Source: JAPOXR01 sp965219635 (GTDB taxonomy: Bacteria; Pseudomonadota; Alphaproteobacteria; Rhodobacterales; Rhodobacteraceae). From it: DNA of 64,000 bases. The first letter of the stretch is position 1, and each line of letters opens with the position of its first letter. The stretch is from assembly GCA_965219635.1 (NCBI GenBank), contig OZ244783.1, forward strand, positions 1,364,001 to 1,428,000, given 5' to 3'. The position numbers and the translations under genes were made by a program. Positions 17,465-25,833 of the stretch are shown here, in pieces. The notes beneath the pieces are model-generated. The model saw only the letters and a program-made list of their open reading frames with translations, did no database searches and was not told the origin of the DNA.

Positions 17465-19127
17465 ATGACAAACAAGCACACAATCAATGGGAAACCAATT
17501 CACAAGCTGGCGAAGATGTATGCCGGCGAATTCATGGAAGGCAAACTGAGCCGGCGCGAGTTCATGGCCCGCTCCACCTCCATGGGCGTGACAGCCACCG
17601 GAGCCTGCGCGCTGGCAGGAATCATACCTGAAGCAGCAGAAGCCCAGGAAATTAAGCGGGGCGGCACGCTGCGGCTTCAAACGGAAGTTCGCGGGCTGAA
17701 AGACCCCAGAACATATGACTGGTCGCAAATCGCCAACTTTGCCAGGGGCTGGCTGGAATATCTGGTCGAATACAATGCCGACGGGTCATTCCGCGGCATT
17801 TTGCTGGAAAGCTGGACCGTCAACGAGGATGCCACCGAATACCTCCTGCATGTCCGCCCAGGCGTAAAGTGGAACAATGGCGACGACTTCACCGCTGAAG
17901 ATGTCGCATTCAACATTACCCGGTGGTGCGAGCGCGGAGTTGACGGCAATTCCATGGCCGGACGCATGGCGACGCTTATCGATGGCACGACCAACATTGC
18001 CCTTGAAGGCGCGATTACGGTCGTCGACAGCCACACGGTCAAGCTCTCGCTTCCGCAACCAGACATTTCGATCATTCCCGGCATGGCCGACTACCCGGCG
18101 GCGATCGTGCCTCGCAGCTTCAATGCTGACGAGGACATGCTCAGCAATCCGCTCGGCACAGGCCCGTATCTTCCGGAATCACTTGAAGTTGGTGTGAAGG
18201 GCGTGTTGGTGCGCAACGAAAACCACCAGTGGTGGGGCGAAGGCGCCTATCTCGACCGTATCGAGTTTCTTGACTATGGCACCGATCCTGCTTCCTGGCT
18301 TGCCGGCGCCGAAGCCGAGGAATTCGACATCACATACGAGACCGTGGGCGAGTTCATTGATGCGTTCGATGGAATTGGCTGGACCAAATCTGAAATCGTC
18401 ACTGCTGCCACGATCGTTATCCGGACAAACTCGGACGCCGTCATTGACGGGCAAACACCCTAATGCGGACAAGCGGGTCAGGCAAGCCCTGGTCAAGGCT
18501 GTCGACAACGCAACCTGCCTGTCGCTCGGATACAATGATCGCGGAACGGTCGCCGAAAACCACCACGTCTGCCCGATCCACCCGGAATACGCTCCCGGAA
18601 TGGAGCATGTCAGGGATGTTGAGGGTGCCAAGGCGCTGCTGGAAGAGGCCGGAATGCTCGACTACGAGCACGAGTTGGTCTCCATCGACGACGACTGGCG
18701 GCGGAATACGACAGACTCCGTTGCTGCCCAGTTGAGGGATGCCGGCATCAAGGTGAATCGCTCAATCCTTCCGGGCAACACGTTCTGGAACGACTGGGCC
18801 AAGTTCCCCTACTCCTCGACAAACTGGAACCAGCGCCCACTCGGCGTCCAGGTGCTCGGCCTGGCTTACCGCTCCGGTGAAGCGTGGAACGAGACGGGGA
18901 TGGCGAACGCCGAGTTCGACGCAAAACTCGATGAAGCCCTGTCGATCGCCGATGCCGACAAGCGGCGGGAAGTGATGGTACGCCTGCAGGAAATCATGCT
19001 GGAAGAAGGTTACATCTGCCAGCCATACTGGAGGTCCCTATACAGCCATAACGTTGGCGGTCTTGTGAATGCAGGCATGCACCCGACCTTCGAGGTTCAT
19101 CTCTACAAGATCGGCTGGGCGGCCTGA
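17465..19127 (+). pseudogene. ABC transporter substrate-binding protein (family 5), split by a +1 frameshift
   Basis: A periplasmic oligopeptide/dipeptide-type binding protein (SBP_bac_5). The first part (17465-18463, 332 residues) has a twin-arginine signal, SRREFMARSTSMGVTATGA, and the family stretch VRPGVKWNNGDDFTAEDVAF. It ends at TAA 18461-18463. The reading continues in the +1 frame with NADKRVRQALVKAVDNA through KIGWAA to 19127, so both halves make one protein of about 554 residues. Removing one base between 18449 and 18461 (for example the T at 18461) restores DGQTPNADKRVRQAL. The rest is free of damage. The cause may be a recent mutation, a sequence error, or +1 slippage at CCC-TAA. 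It is the first gene of a four-gene importer operon. Confidence 0.85.
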
Positions 19128-19143
19128 ACCGCTACCAACCATA

Positions 19144-19167
19144 CCGGCCGGCGGCCCTGCCGGCCGG
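19144..19167 (+). promoter_or_regulatory. GC-rich hairpin between binding-protein and permease genes
   Basis: CCGGCCGGC (19144-19152) and GCCGGCCGG (19159-19167) form a perfect nine-pair stem with a GGCCCT loop, 16 bases after the binding-protein stop and 76 before the permease start. No T-tract follows, so it is not a classical terminator. In other ABC operons such stems protect the upstream mRNA and lower permease expression. Confidence 0.6.
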
Positions 19168-19243
19168 GCTTCAGCAAGACAAGAAAACCCGGTGAGATCG
19201 CCAATCTGGCGAAACTGCCTGACCCGGCGGAAAGGGTGAAAGT

Positions 19244-20293
19244 ATGGGATTGTTCCTGATCAAGCGCATTAGTGTCATGGCACTGACGGCGCTTGTGCTG
19301 ACTTTCATTGTCTTCTTTCTGACCAATCTCTATCCGAATCTGGAAAAGCTCGCAAAGTTCCAGGGCAACCAGAGAATGACGGACGAGGAAGTATCGTCAT
19401 ATCTGGAGAAGAATGGCTACCTTGAGCCGATAGCGTTCCGCTACGGGCAATGGCTTGGAGTTGTGCCGGGCTGGCGCCGCGTCACCGACGACGGAACGAT
19501 ACGCGGCCGTTGCGTCAAATTCGGCATGGAGCCCGAAGATATCCCGACCTACTGCGGATTGCTTCAGGGCAATCTGGGCTACTCGACTGTCGGCAAGGTC
19601 GATGTCGACGAAATCATCTGGAAGCGCCTCTCGGCAAGCGGTGTTCTCATGTTCTGGGTGATGATCGTGATGGTGCCCATGGCACTGGTGGTCGGTGTGC
19701 TCGCAGGGATGCGGGAAGGATCGAGAACCGACCGGTCCCTGTCAACATTCGCCATCGTGACCACGGCAACGCCGGAGTACATTTCTGGCGTTGTGCTCGT
19801 CGCAATCTTCGCCTCGTCGGCGGTCGGCCTCAAATGGTTCAAGGGTTCGGCGGCAAGTGCCCTGAATGACGGTGTGACGTTCGAGAATTTTACGCTGCCG
19901 GTTCTGACCATGGCGCTTTACGGAATGGGCTATATTGCGAGAATGACCCGGGCCTCGATGGCCGAGGTCATGACATCCCAATACATCCGCACCGCCCGCC
20001 TCAAGGGGGTTCCATTCCGGCAGATTGTCCTCAAGCATGCGCTGAGAAATGCTCTCATCGCCCCCTTTACGGTCATCATGCTCCAGTTCCCCTGGTTGCT
20101 GACCGGTGTGGTGATTGTCGAAACACTGTTCAATTACAAAGGGTTCGGTTGGACGCTGGTGCTGGCCGCCGACAATAATGACATTGATCTGCTGATTAGC
20201 TGTTCAATGGCTGCAGTCGTCGTGGTCCTTGTCACCCAGCTGATTTCGGACATCGGCTACGTCTACCTGAATCCACGGATCAGAATTTCATGA
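19244..20293 (+). CDS. ABC transporter permease (DppB/OppB type)
   Basis: First inner-membrane subunit of the oligopeptide-type importer. The 349-residue protein begins with a membrane segment (MGLFLIKRISVMALTALVL) and has a long periplasmic loop between the first two segments, longer than in E. coli DppB. The cytoplasmic EAA loop reads RTARLKGVPFRQIVLKHALR. It has about six membrane segments. It is preceded by an AAAGGGTGA site, and the second permease starts 11 bases after its stop. Substrate cannot be told from sequence. Confidence 0.9.
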   Translation: MGLFLIKRISVMALTALVLTFIVFFLTNLYPNLEKLAKFQGNQRMTDEEVSSYLEKNGYLEPIAFRYGQWLGVVPGWRRVTDDGTIRGRCVKFGMEPEDIPTYCGLLQGNLGYSTVGKVDVDEIIWKRLSASGVLMFWVMIVMVPMALVVGVLAGMREGSRTDRSLSTFAIVTTATPEYISGVVLVAIFASSAVGLKWFKGSAASALNDGVTFENFTLPVLTMALYGMGYIARMTRASMAEVMTSQYIRTARLKGVPFRQIVLKHALRNALIAPFTVIMLQFPWLLTGVVIVETLFNYKGFGWTLVLAADNNDIDLLISCSMAAVVVVLVTQLISDIGYVYLNPRIRIS

Positions 20294-20303
20294 GTTTGGA
20301 AGA

Positions 20304-21533
20304 ATGACACCGCTGACCTGGGGACAGATCACCGCCCAGATCCTCATCCAGTTCCTCCCTGTCTGGATTGCGCTGGCGGTCTTCTACGCCGCCTCCATCA
20401 AGTACAAGCGGAGACTCGGCCTCTACGGCAAGCTTTTCGACAGCCCGATCGGCATGATCGGATACGGAATCGTCACCTTCTGGTTTCTGACCGCGATCTT
20501 GGCTGAAGGCGTGGCCTTGGGCAGCTTGCAGTTGGTACCGCCTATCGCCACGTTCGATCCGCTCGCCCAGATTGCCCAACTCAAGAACAAGGTACCGGGG
20601 ACATTCATTCCCGATTCCGAAACACAGGCTTATTTGCTGGGCGGAGACAATCTTGGCCGCGACGTCTTCTCACGGATGGTTATTGGCTCCCGGCACGTCA
20701 TGAGCATCGCGCCGGCAGCGACGGCCATTGCATTCATGGTCGGAATCACGCTGGGGCTGCCAGCTGGATATTTTGGCGGGCGCTTCGACACGGTGCTGTC
20801 TTTCGTGGCCAATCTGGTTCTGGCGTTCCCGGTCATCCTGCTCTTCTATCTGCTGGTGACGCCCGAAATCAGGAAGGCGGGTTCAGAAATCCCGCTTTGG
20901 CTGGGCAACGTCTGGACGACGTCCATTCCCAATTTGCTGGCGGCAGCGCTGTTTGCATTTCCGATCATCTTCTTTGTTGTGCTTTGGAACTGCCGTTTCT
21001 TTACGCAACCGCCAAAGCGCAATTTGCTGATTGCCGTGACCTTGCTGATTGGCCTCTGGGCCTATTCCGGCCTTGCCTTCAACGCAGACCCGGTTGGGCT
21101 GTTCGGGATGAGCCCCAACCTCCTGAATGTGTTCGTTTCGGTGGTGTTCGTTAACTCACCAACGGTTTTCCGTATCGTTCGCGGCATCACGCTCGACATT
21201 CAGACGCGGGACTATGTTGCCGCCGCCCAAACCCGGGGAGAGGGCCCCTGGTACATCATGCTCTGGGAGATACTTCCAAATGCGAGGGGGCCGCTCATCG
21301 TCGATTTCTGCCTACGGATCGGTTACACGACGATCCTCCTTGGAACGCTCGGGTTCTTTGGCCTTGGGGTCAGTCCCGAGAGCCCTGACTGGGGTTCCAC
21401 GATCAATGACGGCCGCAAGCTGCTGTCGATCTACCCGCACCCGGCGCTTCCTCCTGCCCTGTCATTGATGAGCCTGGTTCTGGGACTCAATCTCCTGGCC
21501 GACGGGCTGCGCGAGGAGTCACTCAAGGATTGA
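20304..21533 (+). CDS. ABC transporter permease (DppC/OppC type) with an extra membrane insert
   Basis: Second permease of the importer. At 409 residues it is about 100 longer than typical DppC. The GDNLGRDVFSRMVIGSRHVM signature and the C-terminal TTILLGTLGFFGLGVSPESP and DWGSTINDGR are intact. Between residues about 186 and 269 there is an insert with two likely membrane segments that splits the usual transmembrane core, before an EAA-type loop (TRDYVAAAQTRGEGPW). It also has an N-terminal extra segment. The insert may be a lineage feature of this transporter subfamily. It is co-transcribed with the preceding permease and the ATPase gene. Confidence 0.88.
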   Translation: MTPLTWGQITAQILIQFLPVWIALAVFYAASIKYKRRLGLYGKLFDSPIGMIGYGIVTFWFLTAILAEGVALGSLQLVPPIATFDPLAQIAQLKNKVPGTFIPDSETQAYLLGGDNLGRDVFSRMVIGSRHVMSIAPAATAIAFMVGITLGLPAGYFGGRFDTVLSFVANLVLAFPVILLFYLLVTPEIRKAGSEIPLWLGNVWTTSIPNLLAAALFAFPIIFFVVLWNCRFFTQPPKRNLLIAVTLLIGLWAYSGLAFNADPVGLFGMSPNLLNVFVSVVFVNSPTVFRIVRGITLDIQTRDYVAAAQTRGEGPWYIMLWEILPNARGPLIVDFCLRIGYTTILLGTLGFFGLGVSPESPDWGSTINDGRKLLSIYPHPALPPALSLMSLVLGLNLLADGLREESLKD

Positions 21534-21571
21534 TCGCATCAATTCGAAGGGTGGAAGAAGGAGTACAAGAC

Positions 21572-23656
21572 ATGTCGCCCACGGAGCCGGCCACCCCGAT
21601 CCTGGAAATCAACAATCTGTCGATCTCCTTCTTCACGCGGCTGTACGAGATCCCGGCAGTTATGGACTTCTCATGTGTCGTCCAGCCAGGTGAGGCAATG
21701 GGGCTGGTCGGAGAGTCCGGATGCGGCAAGTCCACAGTCGCTCTCGGCGTCATGCAGGACCTTGGCGTCAACGGCAAGATCGTCGGCGGTACAATCAAGT
21801 TCAAGGGGCGCGACCTCGGAGAATTGAGCCAGCAAGAACTGCGGGCGATCCGCGGCAATGAGATCGCAATGATCTATCAGGAGCCGATGGCATCGTTGAA
21901 CCCGGCAATGAAGATCGGCTCTCAATTGATGGAAGTCCCGTTGCTCCACAACGACATGTCGAGGGCGGAAGCGCGTGATTTGGCGCTTGGAGTCGTCGAA
22001 GATGTTCGCCTCCCGGATCCCGAACGGATGCTCGATAGCTATCCGCATCAGTTGTCTGGCGGTCAGCAGCAACGGATTGTCATCGCCATGGCGCTGATGT
22101 CGAAGCCGTCGCTGCTGATTCTTGATGAACCGACCACAGCACTCGATGTCACCGTAGAAGCTGGCATAGTCGATCTGGTCAAGGACCTGGGCAAGAAATA
22201 CGGCACCTCGATGTTGTTCATTTCGCACAATCTCGGCCTGATACTCGAAGTCTGCGACCGGCTATGTGTCATGTATTCGGGAGAGGCGGTTGAAACCGGC
22301 TCTATCGGGGATGTGTTTGACAAGATGCGCCACCCGTACACCCAGGCGCTGTTCAGATCGATCCCCCTGCCCGGAGCCGACAAGACAAGCAGTCCGCTTG
22401 TCGCCATCCCGGGGAACTTCCCTCTGCCCCACGAGCGGCCACCCGGATGCAATTTCGGGCCACGTTGCAACTATTTCGAAGAAGGCCGTTGCAACCAGGA
22501 TGAAATCCCGATGGCGGATGTCGAGGGCAATCACCGGCACGAAACCCGTTGCCTGAAATACAATGAAATCGACTGGGACGCGCCTGCGGAAGGGAAGGAA
22601 GGCAGCACAGCCACTGCCCACGGGGAAGTTGTCCTGAAGATGCAGGATCTCAAGAAATACTACACCGTATCGGCCAATGCGCTGTTTGGAGGCAAGGGCG
22701 ATCGGGTTGTGAAGGCCAATGAAGCGTTGAGTTTCGAAGCTCGCGAGTCCGAAACCCTGGCCATTGTCGGAGAGTCGGGATGCGGTAAGTCGACCTTTGC
22801 CAAGGTCCTTATGGGACTGGAAACAGCAACAGATGGCGAAATCTACCTGGACGAAAAGCCAATTCAGGGCACGCCAATCGAGGCTCGGAATACCAAGACC
22901 GTTTCATCGGTCCAGATGGTGTTTCAGAACCCGTTCGACACCTTGAATCCCAGCATGTCCGTCGGCCGCCAAATAACGCGAGCGCTTGAGGTATTCGGTG
23001 TCGGGTCGACACAGGAGGAACGGCACAACCGGATGCTTGAGTTGCTCGACCTCGTAAAACTGCCCCGTGAATTCGCAAACCGCATGCCCCGCCAACTATC
23101 CGGCGGCCAGAAGCAGCGTGTCGGCATCGCCCGGGCATTTGCTGGCAACGCCAGAATTGTCGTGGCGGATGAACCGGTGTCGGCGCTGGATGTGTCAGTG
23201 CAGGCTGCAGTGACCGACTTGCTCATGGAGATTCAGGCCAAGGAAAAGACCACTCTCCTGTTCATTTCGCATGACCTGTCAATCGTGCGCTACCTCTCCG
23301 ACCGGGTCATGGTCATGTATCTGGGCCATGTGGTTGAGTTGGGCGACACCGACCAGGTCTTCTCCCCGCCCTACCATCCTTATACCGAAGCCCTGCTTTC
23401 GGCCGTGCCGATTGCGGATACACGGGTAGAGAAGCAACACATCGTTCTGGAGGGCGATATCCCGTCAGCCATGGATCCACCACCGGGCTGCCCGTTCCAG
23501 ACGCGGTGCAGGTGGAAGTCAAAAGTCCCCGGAAACCGTTGCGAAACCGAGGTTCCGGAGAACCAGTTCCTTGCCGATGGCCATTACATCAAGTGCCATT
23601 TGACCCGCAGCGAACTGGACCAGATGCAACCGGTCATCAAGCTTGCAGCCGAATAG
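21572..23656 (+). CDS. Fused two-domain ABC ATPase (DppD-DppF type)
   Basis: Drives the importer. The 694-residue protein carries two complete nucleotide-binding domains. Domain 1 has GESGCGKSTVALG, LSGGQQQRIVIAMAL and LLILDEPTTALDVT. Domain 2 has GESGCGKSTFAKV, LSGGQKQRVGIARAF and VVADEPVSALDVS. Each is followed by the oligopeptide-type C-terminal stretch with clustered cysteines (CNFGPRCNYFEEGRC; CPFQTRCRWKSKVPGNRC), probably an iron-sulfur or zinc site as in DppD. The start is the ATG at 21572, with AAGGAG eight bases upstream; an earlier in-frame TTG overlapping the permease stop is less likely. Confidence 0.93.
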   Translation: MSPTEPATPILEINNLSISFFTRLYEIPAVMDFSCVVQPGEAMGLVGESGCGKSTVALGVMQDLGVNGKIVGGTIKFKGRDLGELSQQELRAIRGNEIAMIYQEPMASLNPAMKIGSQLMEVPLLHNDMSRAEARDLALGVVEDVRLPDPERMLDSYPHQLSGGQQQRIVIAMALMSKPSLLILDEPTTALDVTVEAGIVDLVKDLGKKYGTSMLFISHNLGLILEVCDRLCVMYSGEAVETGSIGDVFDKMRHPYTQALFRSIPLPGADKTSSPLVAIPGNFPLPHERPPGCNFGPRCNYFEEGRCNQDEIPMADVEGNHRHETRCLKYNEIDWDAPAEGKEGSTATAHGEVVLKMQDLKKYYTVSANALFGGKGDRVVKANEALSFEARESETLAIVGESGCGKSTFAKVLMGLETATDGEIYLDEKPIQGTPIEARNTKTVSSVQMVFQNPFDTLNPSMSVGRQITRALEVFGVGSTQEERHNRMLELLDLVKLPREFANRMPRQLSGGQKQRVGIARAFAGNARIVVADEPVSALDVSVQAAVTDLLMEIQAKEKTTLLFISHDLSIVRYLSDRVMVMYLGHVVELGDTDQVFSPPYHPYTEALLSAVPIADTRVEKQHIVLEGDIPSAMDPPPGCPFQTRCRWKSKVPGNRCETEVPENQFLADGHYIKCHLTRSELDQMQPVIKLAAE

Positions 23657-23862
23657 CAAGCCTGATCTCAGTACATCCAAGCCAGGCACATCCTGCCAAC
23701 CCGGCAGCCGCTGAACCGGCGCGTTCGAGTTCTGCTGGTCCATCAGCCATTGCCCCGGCCTTGCACCCGTGTTCATCTTGAAGGGCGGCCCGGTACGCGG
23801 CGCGGGTTGATTTTCACGGCGTCGTGCCAGAATGCCGCAGCAGATTCCAAGGAGCAGACTCG

Positions 23863-24678
23863 ATGGACAATTACAAATCAATCCGGGATGACCAAGCTGC
23901 CGCCGAGGTCGTCCGGCTGATCAAGATAATGCGAAAGCTGCGCGACCCCGATGGTGGATGCCCTTGGGATCTTGAGCAGAACTTTGACACGATAGTTCCC
24001 TACACCATCGAAGAGGCTTACGAAGTGGCAGATGCCATCGAGCGCCGCGACTGGACCGGCCTGAAAGGTGAACTGGGCGACCTGCTTCTGCAATCGATCT
24101 ATCATGCCCAGATGGCCGACGAGTTTGGAATGTTCGATTTTCAGGATGTCGCATGTGGAATTGCCGACAAGATGGTTGACCGGCATCCCCATGTGTTCGG
24201 CGAGTTCGACTCTTCCAGGACTGCGACCGAACAGGAAAGCAGTTGGGAGGAGAGCAAAGCCCATGAACGGGCACAGAAATCAGAGGTTGGCACCCTTGAT
24301 GGAATTGCCAAAGCACTGCCAGCACTCACGAGGGCAAACAAGCTTCAAAAACGCGCTGCAACTATCGGATTTGATTGGCCTGATAGCAGGGGCGCAGCAG
24401 CCAAGATCAAGGAAGAACTCAAGGAACTGCGGAAAGCCATCAAGACTTCCAACTCAAGTGCAATGGAAGAAGAATTAGGCGATCTCCTCTTCTCTTGCGT
24501 AAACCTCGCAAGGCATCTTGGCATCGACCCGGAGGGGGCGCTCCGGGCAGCCAACACGAAGTTCGTCGGCAGGTTCGAGGCGATGGAAGAGATGATCCGT
24601 TCGGAAGGGCGCAAGCCTGCCGATCTCGAACTGGATGAACTCGACCGCTACTGGGACCACAGCAAGTCGGCCGCCTGA
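23863..24678 (+). CDS. mazG: Nucleoside triphosphate pyrophosphohydrolase
   Basis: Hydrolyses (d)NTPs to NMPs and pyrophosphate, a house-cleaning and stress role. The 271-residue protein has two MazG domains. The N-terminal one reads LRDPDGGCPWDLEQ, then TIEEAYEVADAIE and GELGDLLLQ (metal-binding Glu/Asp). The second begins near RAATIGFDWPD with EEELGDLLFSCVNLARHLG. The ATG at 23863 has an AAGGAG site eight bases upstream. The 206 bases before the start show no gene. Confidence 0.93.
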   Translation: MDNYKSIRDDQAAAEVVRLIKIMRKLRDPDGGCPWDLEQNFDTIVPYTIEEAYEVADAIERRDWTGLKGELGDLLLQSIYHAQMADEFGMFDFQDVACGIADKMVDRHPHVFGEFDSSRTATEQESSWEESKAHERAQKSEVGTLDGIAKALPALTRANKLQKRAATIGFDWPDSRGAAAKIKEELKELRKAIKTSNSSAMEEELGDLLFSCVNLARHLGIDPEGALRAANTKFVGRFEAMEEMIRSEGRKPADLELDELDRYWDHSKSAA

Positions 24679-24865
24679 AGCCGGTCTGGAGCGCGGAAGA
24701 GCCTCCACTTCCTTTCATGCGGTTCACCGCTGGTCATGTGTTGCCGCAACAGGCAACCTGTCAGTACGGTGCTGATCGTTCGGTTGACTAATCCCGAACC
24801 TGGGCATTCCTTCGCAATCAGCTTTTCTTGCCGCATTGCGGGCCATATATCCTGAGGAGAAGCGA

Positions 24866-24895
24866 ATGGCTGCAATTATGGTGAACCTGACATGA
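24866..24895 (+). CDS. Nine-codon leader ORF coupled to the nucleoside hydrolase gene
   Basis: ATG at 24866 has a strong GAGGAG site (24854-24859) six bases upstream and reads MAAIMVNLT. Its TGA (24893-24895) overlaps the ATG of the next gene as ATGA. The downstream gene itself has only a weak GGTG upstream, so ribosomes delivered by this leader probably start it by re-initiation. It could be a translational coupler or an attenuating leader; the peptide itself has no recognisable function. Confidence 0.45.
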   Translation: MAAIMVNLT

Positions 24896-25833
24896 CACAA
24901 CCGAGAAAGATCATAATCGACACCGACCCCGGTCATGACGACGCGGTTGCCATCTTTGCCGCTCTTGGCAGCAGCGAACTTGATACGCTCGGTATCACCG
25001 CAGTTGCCGGCAATGTGCCGCTGGAACTCACCCAGCGGAATTCCCTGGCACTGTGCGAATGCGCCGGGCGGCCGGACGTGCCGGTTTTTGCCGGATGCGA
25101 CAGGCCGATCAAGAGGCCGCTTGTTACAGCCGAACATGTTCATGGCCGAACCGGTCTGGACGGGGTGGAATTCCCGGCACCGGCAATAGAACTGCAGAGC
25201 CGTCACGCTGTCGATTTCATCATAGACACCCTCCGAAATGAACCTCCTGAAACTGTCACCCTGTGCCCGTTGGGCCCACTGACAAACATTGCCGTTGCCA
25301 TGCAACGCGCTCCCGACATTATTTCGCGTATTCAGGAGATCGTACTGATGGGCGGCGCCTACTTCGAGGTCGGCAATGTTACCCCCGCTGCTGAGTTCAA
25401 CATCTATGTGGACCCTGACGCCGCAAAGATCGTCTTTACCAGCGGTGTCAGCATCACGGTGCTACCTCTGGACGTCACACACAAGGCCCTGATCACCGCA
25501 GCACGGCTGGAGAAATTCCGGGAGATCGGAAACAGGCAGGGCCAGGTGGTGGCTGATCTTCTCTCAACCTACAACCGGCACGACACCAGAAAGTACGGTA
25601 TCGAAGGCGGACCGCTTCATGATCCTTGCGTCATCGCATACCTGCTAAAACCTCAAATCTTCTCCGGCCGATTTGCCAATGTAGAGATTGAGACCGAGTC
25701 CGAGCTTACGATGGGCATGACGGTTGTCGATTGGTGGAATGTGACCGACCGCCAACCCAACGCAACCTTCATCGGGTCGGTCGACGCAGATGAGTTCTTC
25801 AGCCTCATCACGGAGAAGGTTGCCTGCCTCTAA
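24892..25833 (+). CDS. Nucleoside hydrolase (IunH/Rih family)
   Basis: Cleaves N-glycosidic bonds of ribonucleosides for base salvage. The 313-residue protein starts with the calcium-binding DTDPGHDDAVAIFAA cluster. It contains CPLGPLTNIAVAM, VLMGGAYFEVGNVTPAAEFN and HDPCVIAYLL, all typical of the family. Whether it prefers pyrimidine or purine nucleosides cannot be decided. The start overlaps a nine-codon leader ORF. The following selO gene appears to begin inside its last 44 bases. Confidence 0.93.
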   Translation: MTQPRKIIIDTDPGHDDAVAIFAALGSSELDTLGITAVAGNVPLELTQRNSLALCECAGRPDVPVFAGCDRPIKRPLVTAEHVHGRTGLDGVEFPAPAIELQSRHAVDFIIDTLRNEPPETVTLCPLGPLTNIAVAMQRAPDIISRIQEIVLMGGAYFEVGNVTPAAEFNIYVDPDAAKIVFTSGVSITVLPLDVTHKALITAARLEKFREIGNRQGQVVADLLSTYNRHDTRKYGIEGGPLHDPCVIAYLLKPQIFSGRFANVEIETESELTMGMTVVDWWNVTDRQPNATFIGSVDADEFFSLITEKVACL

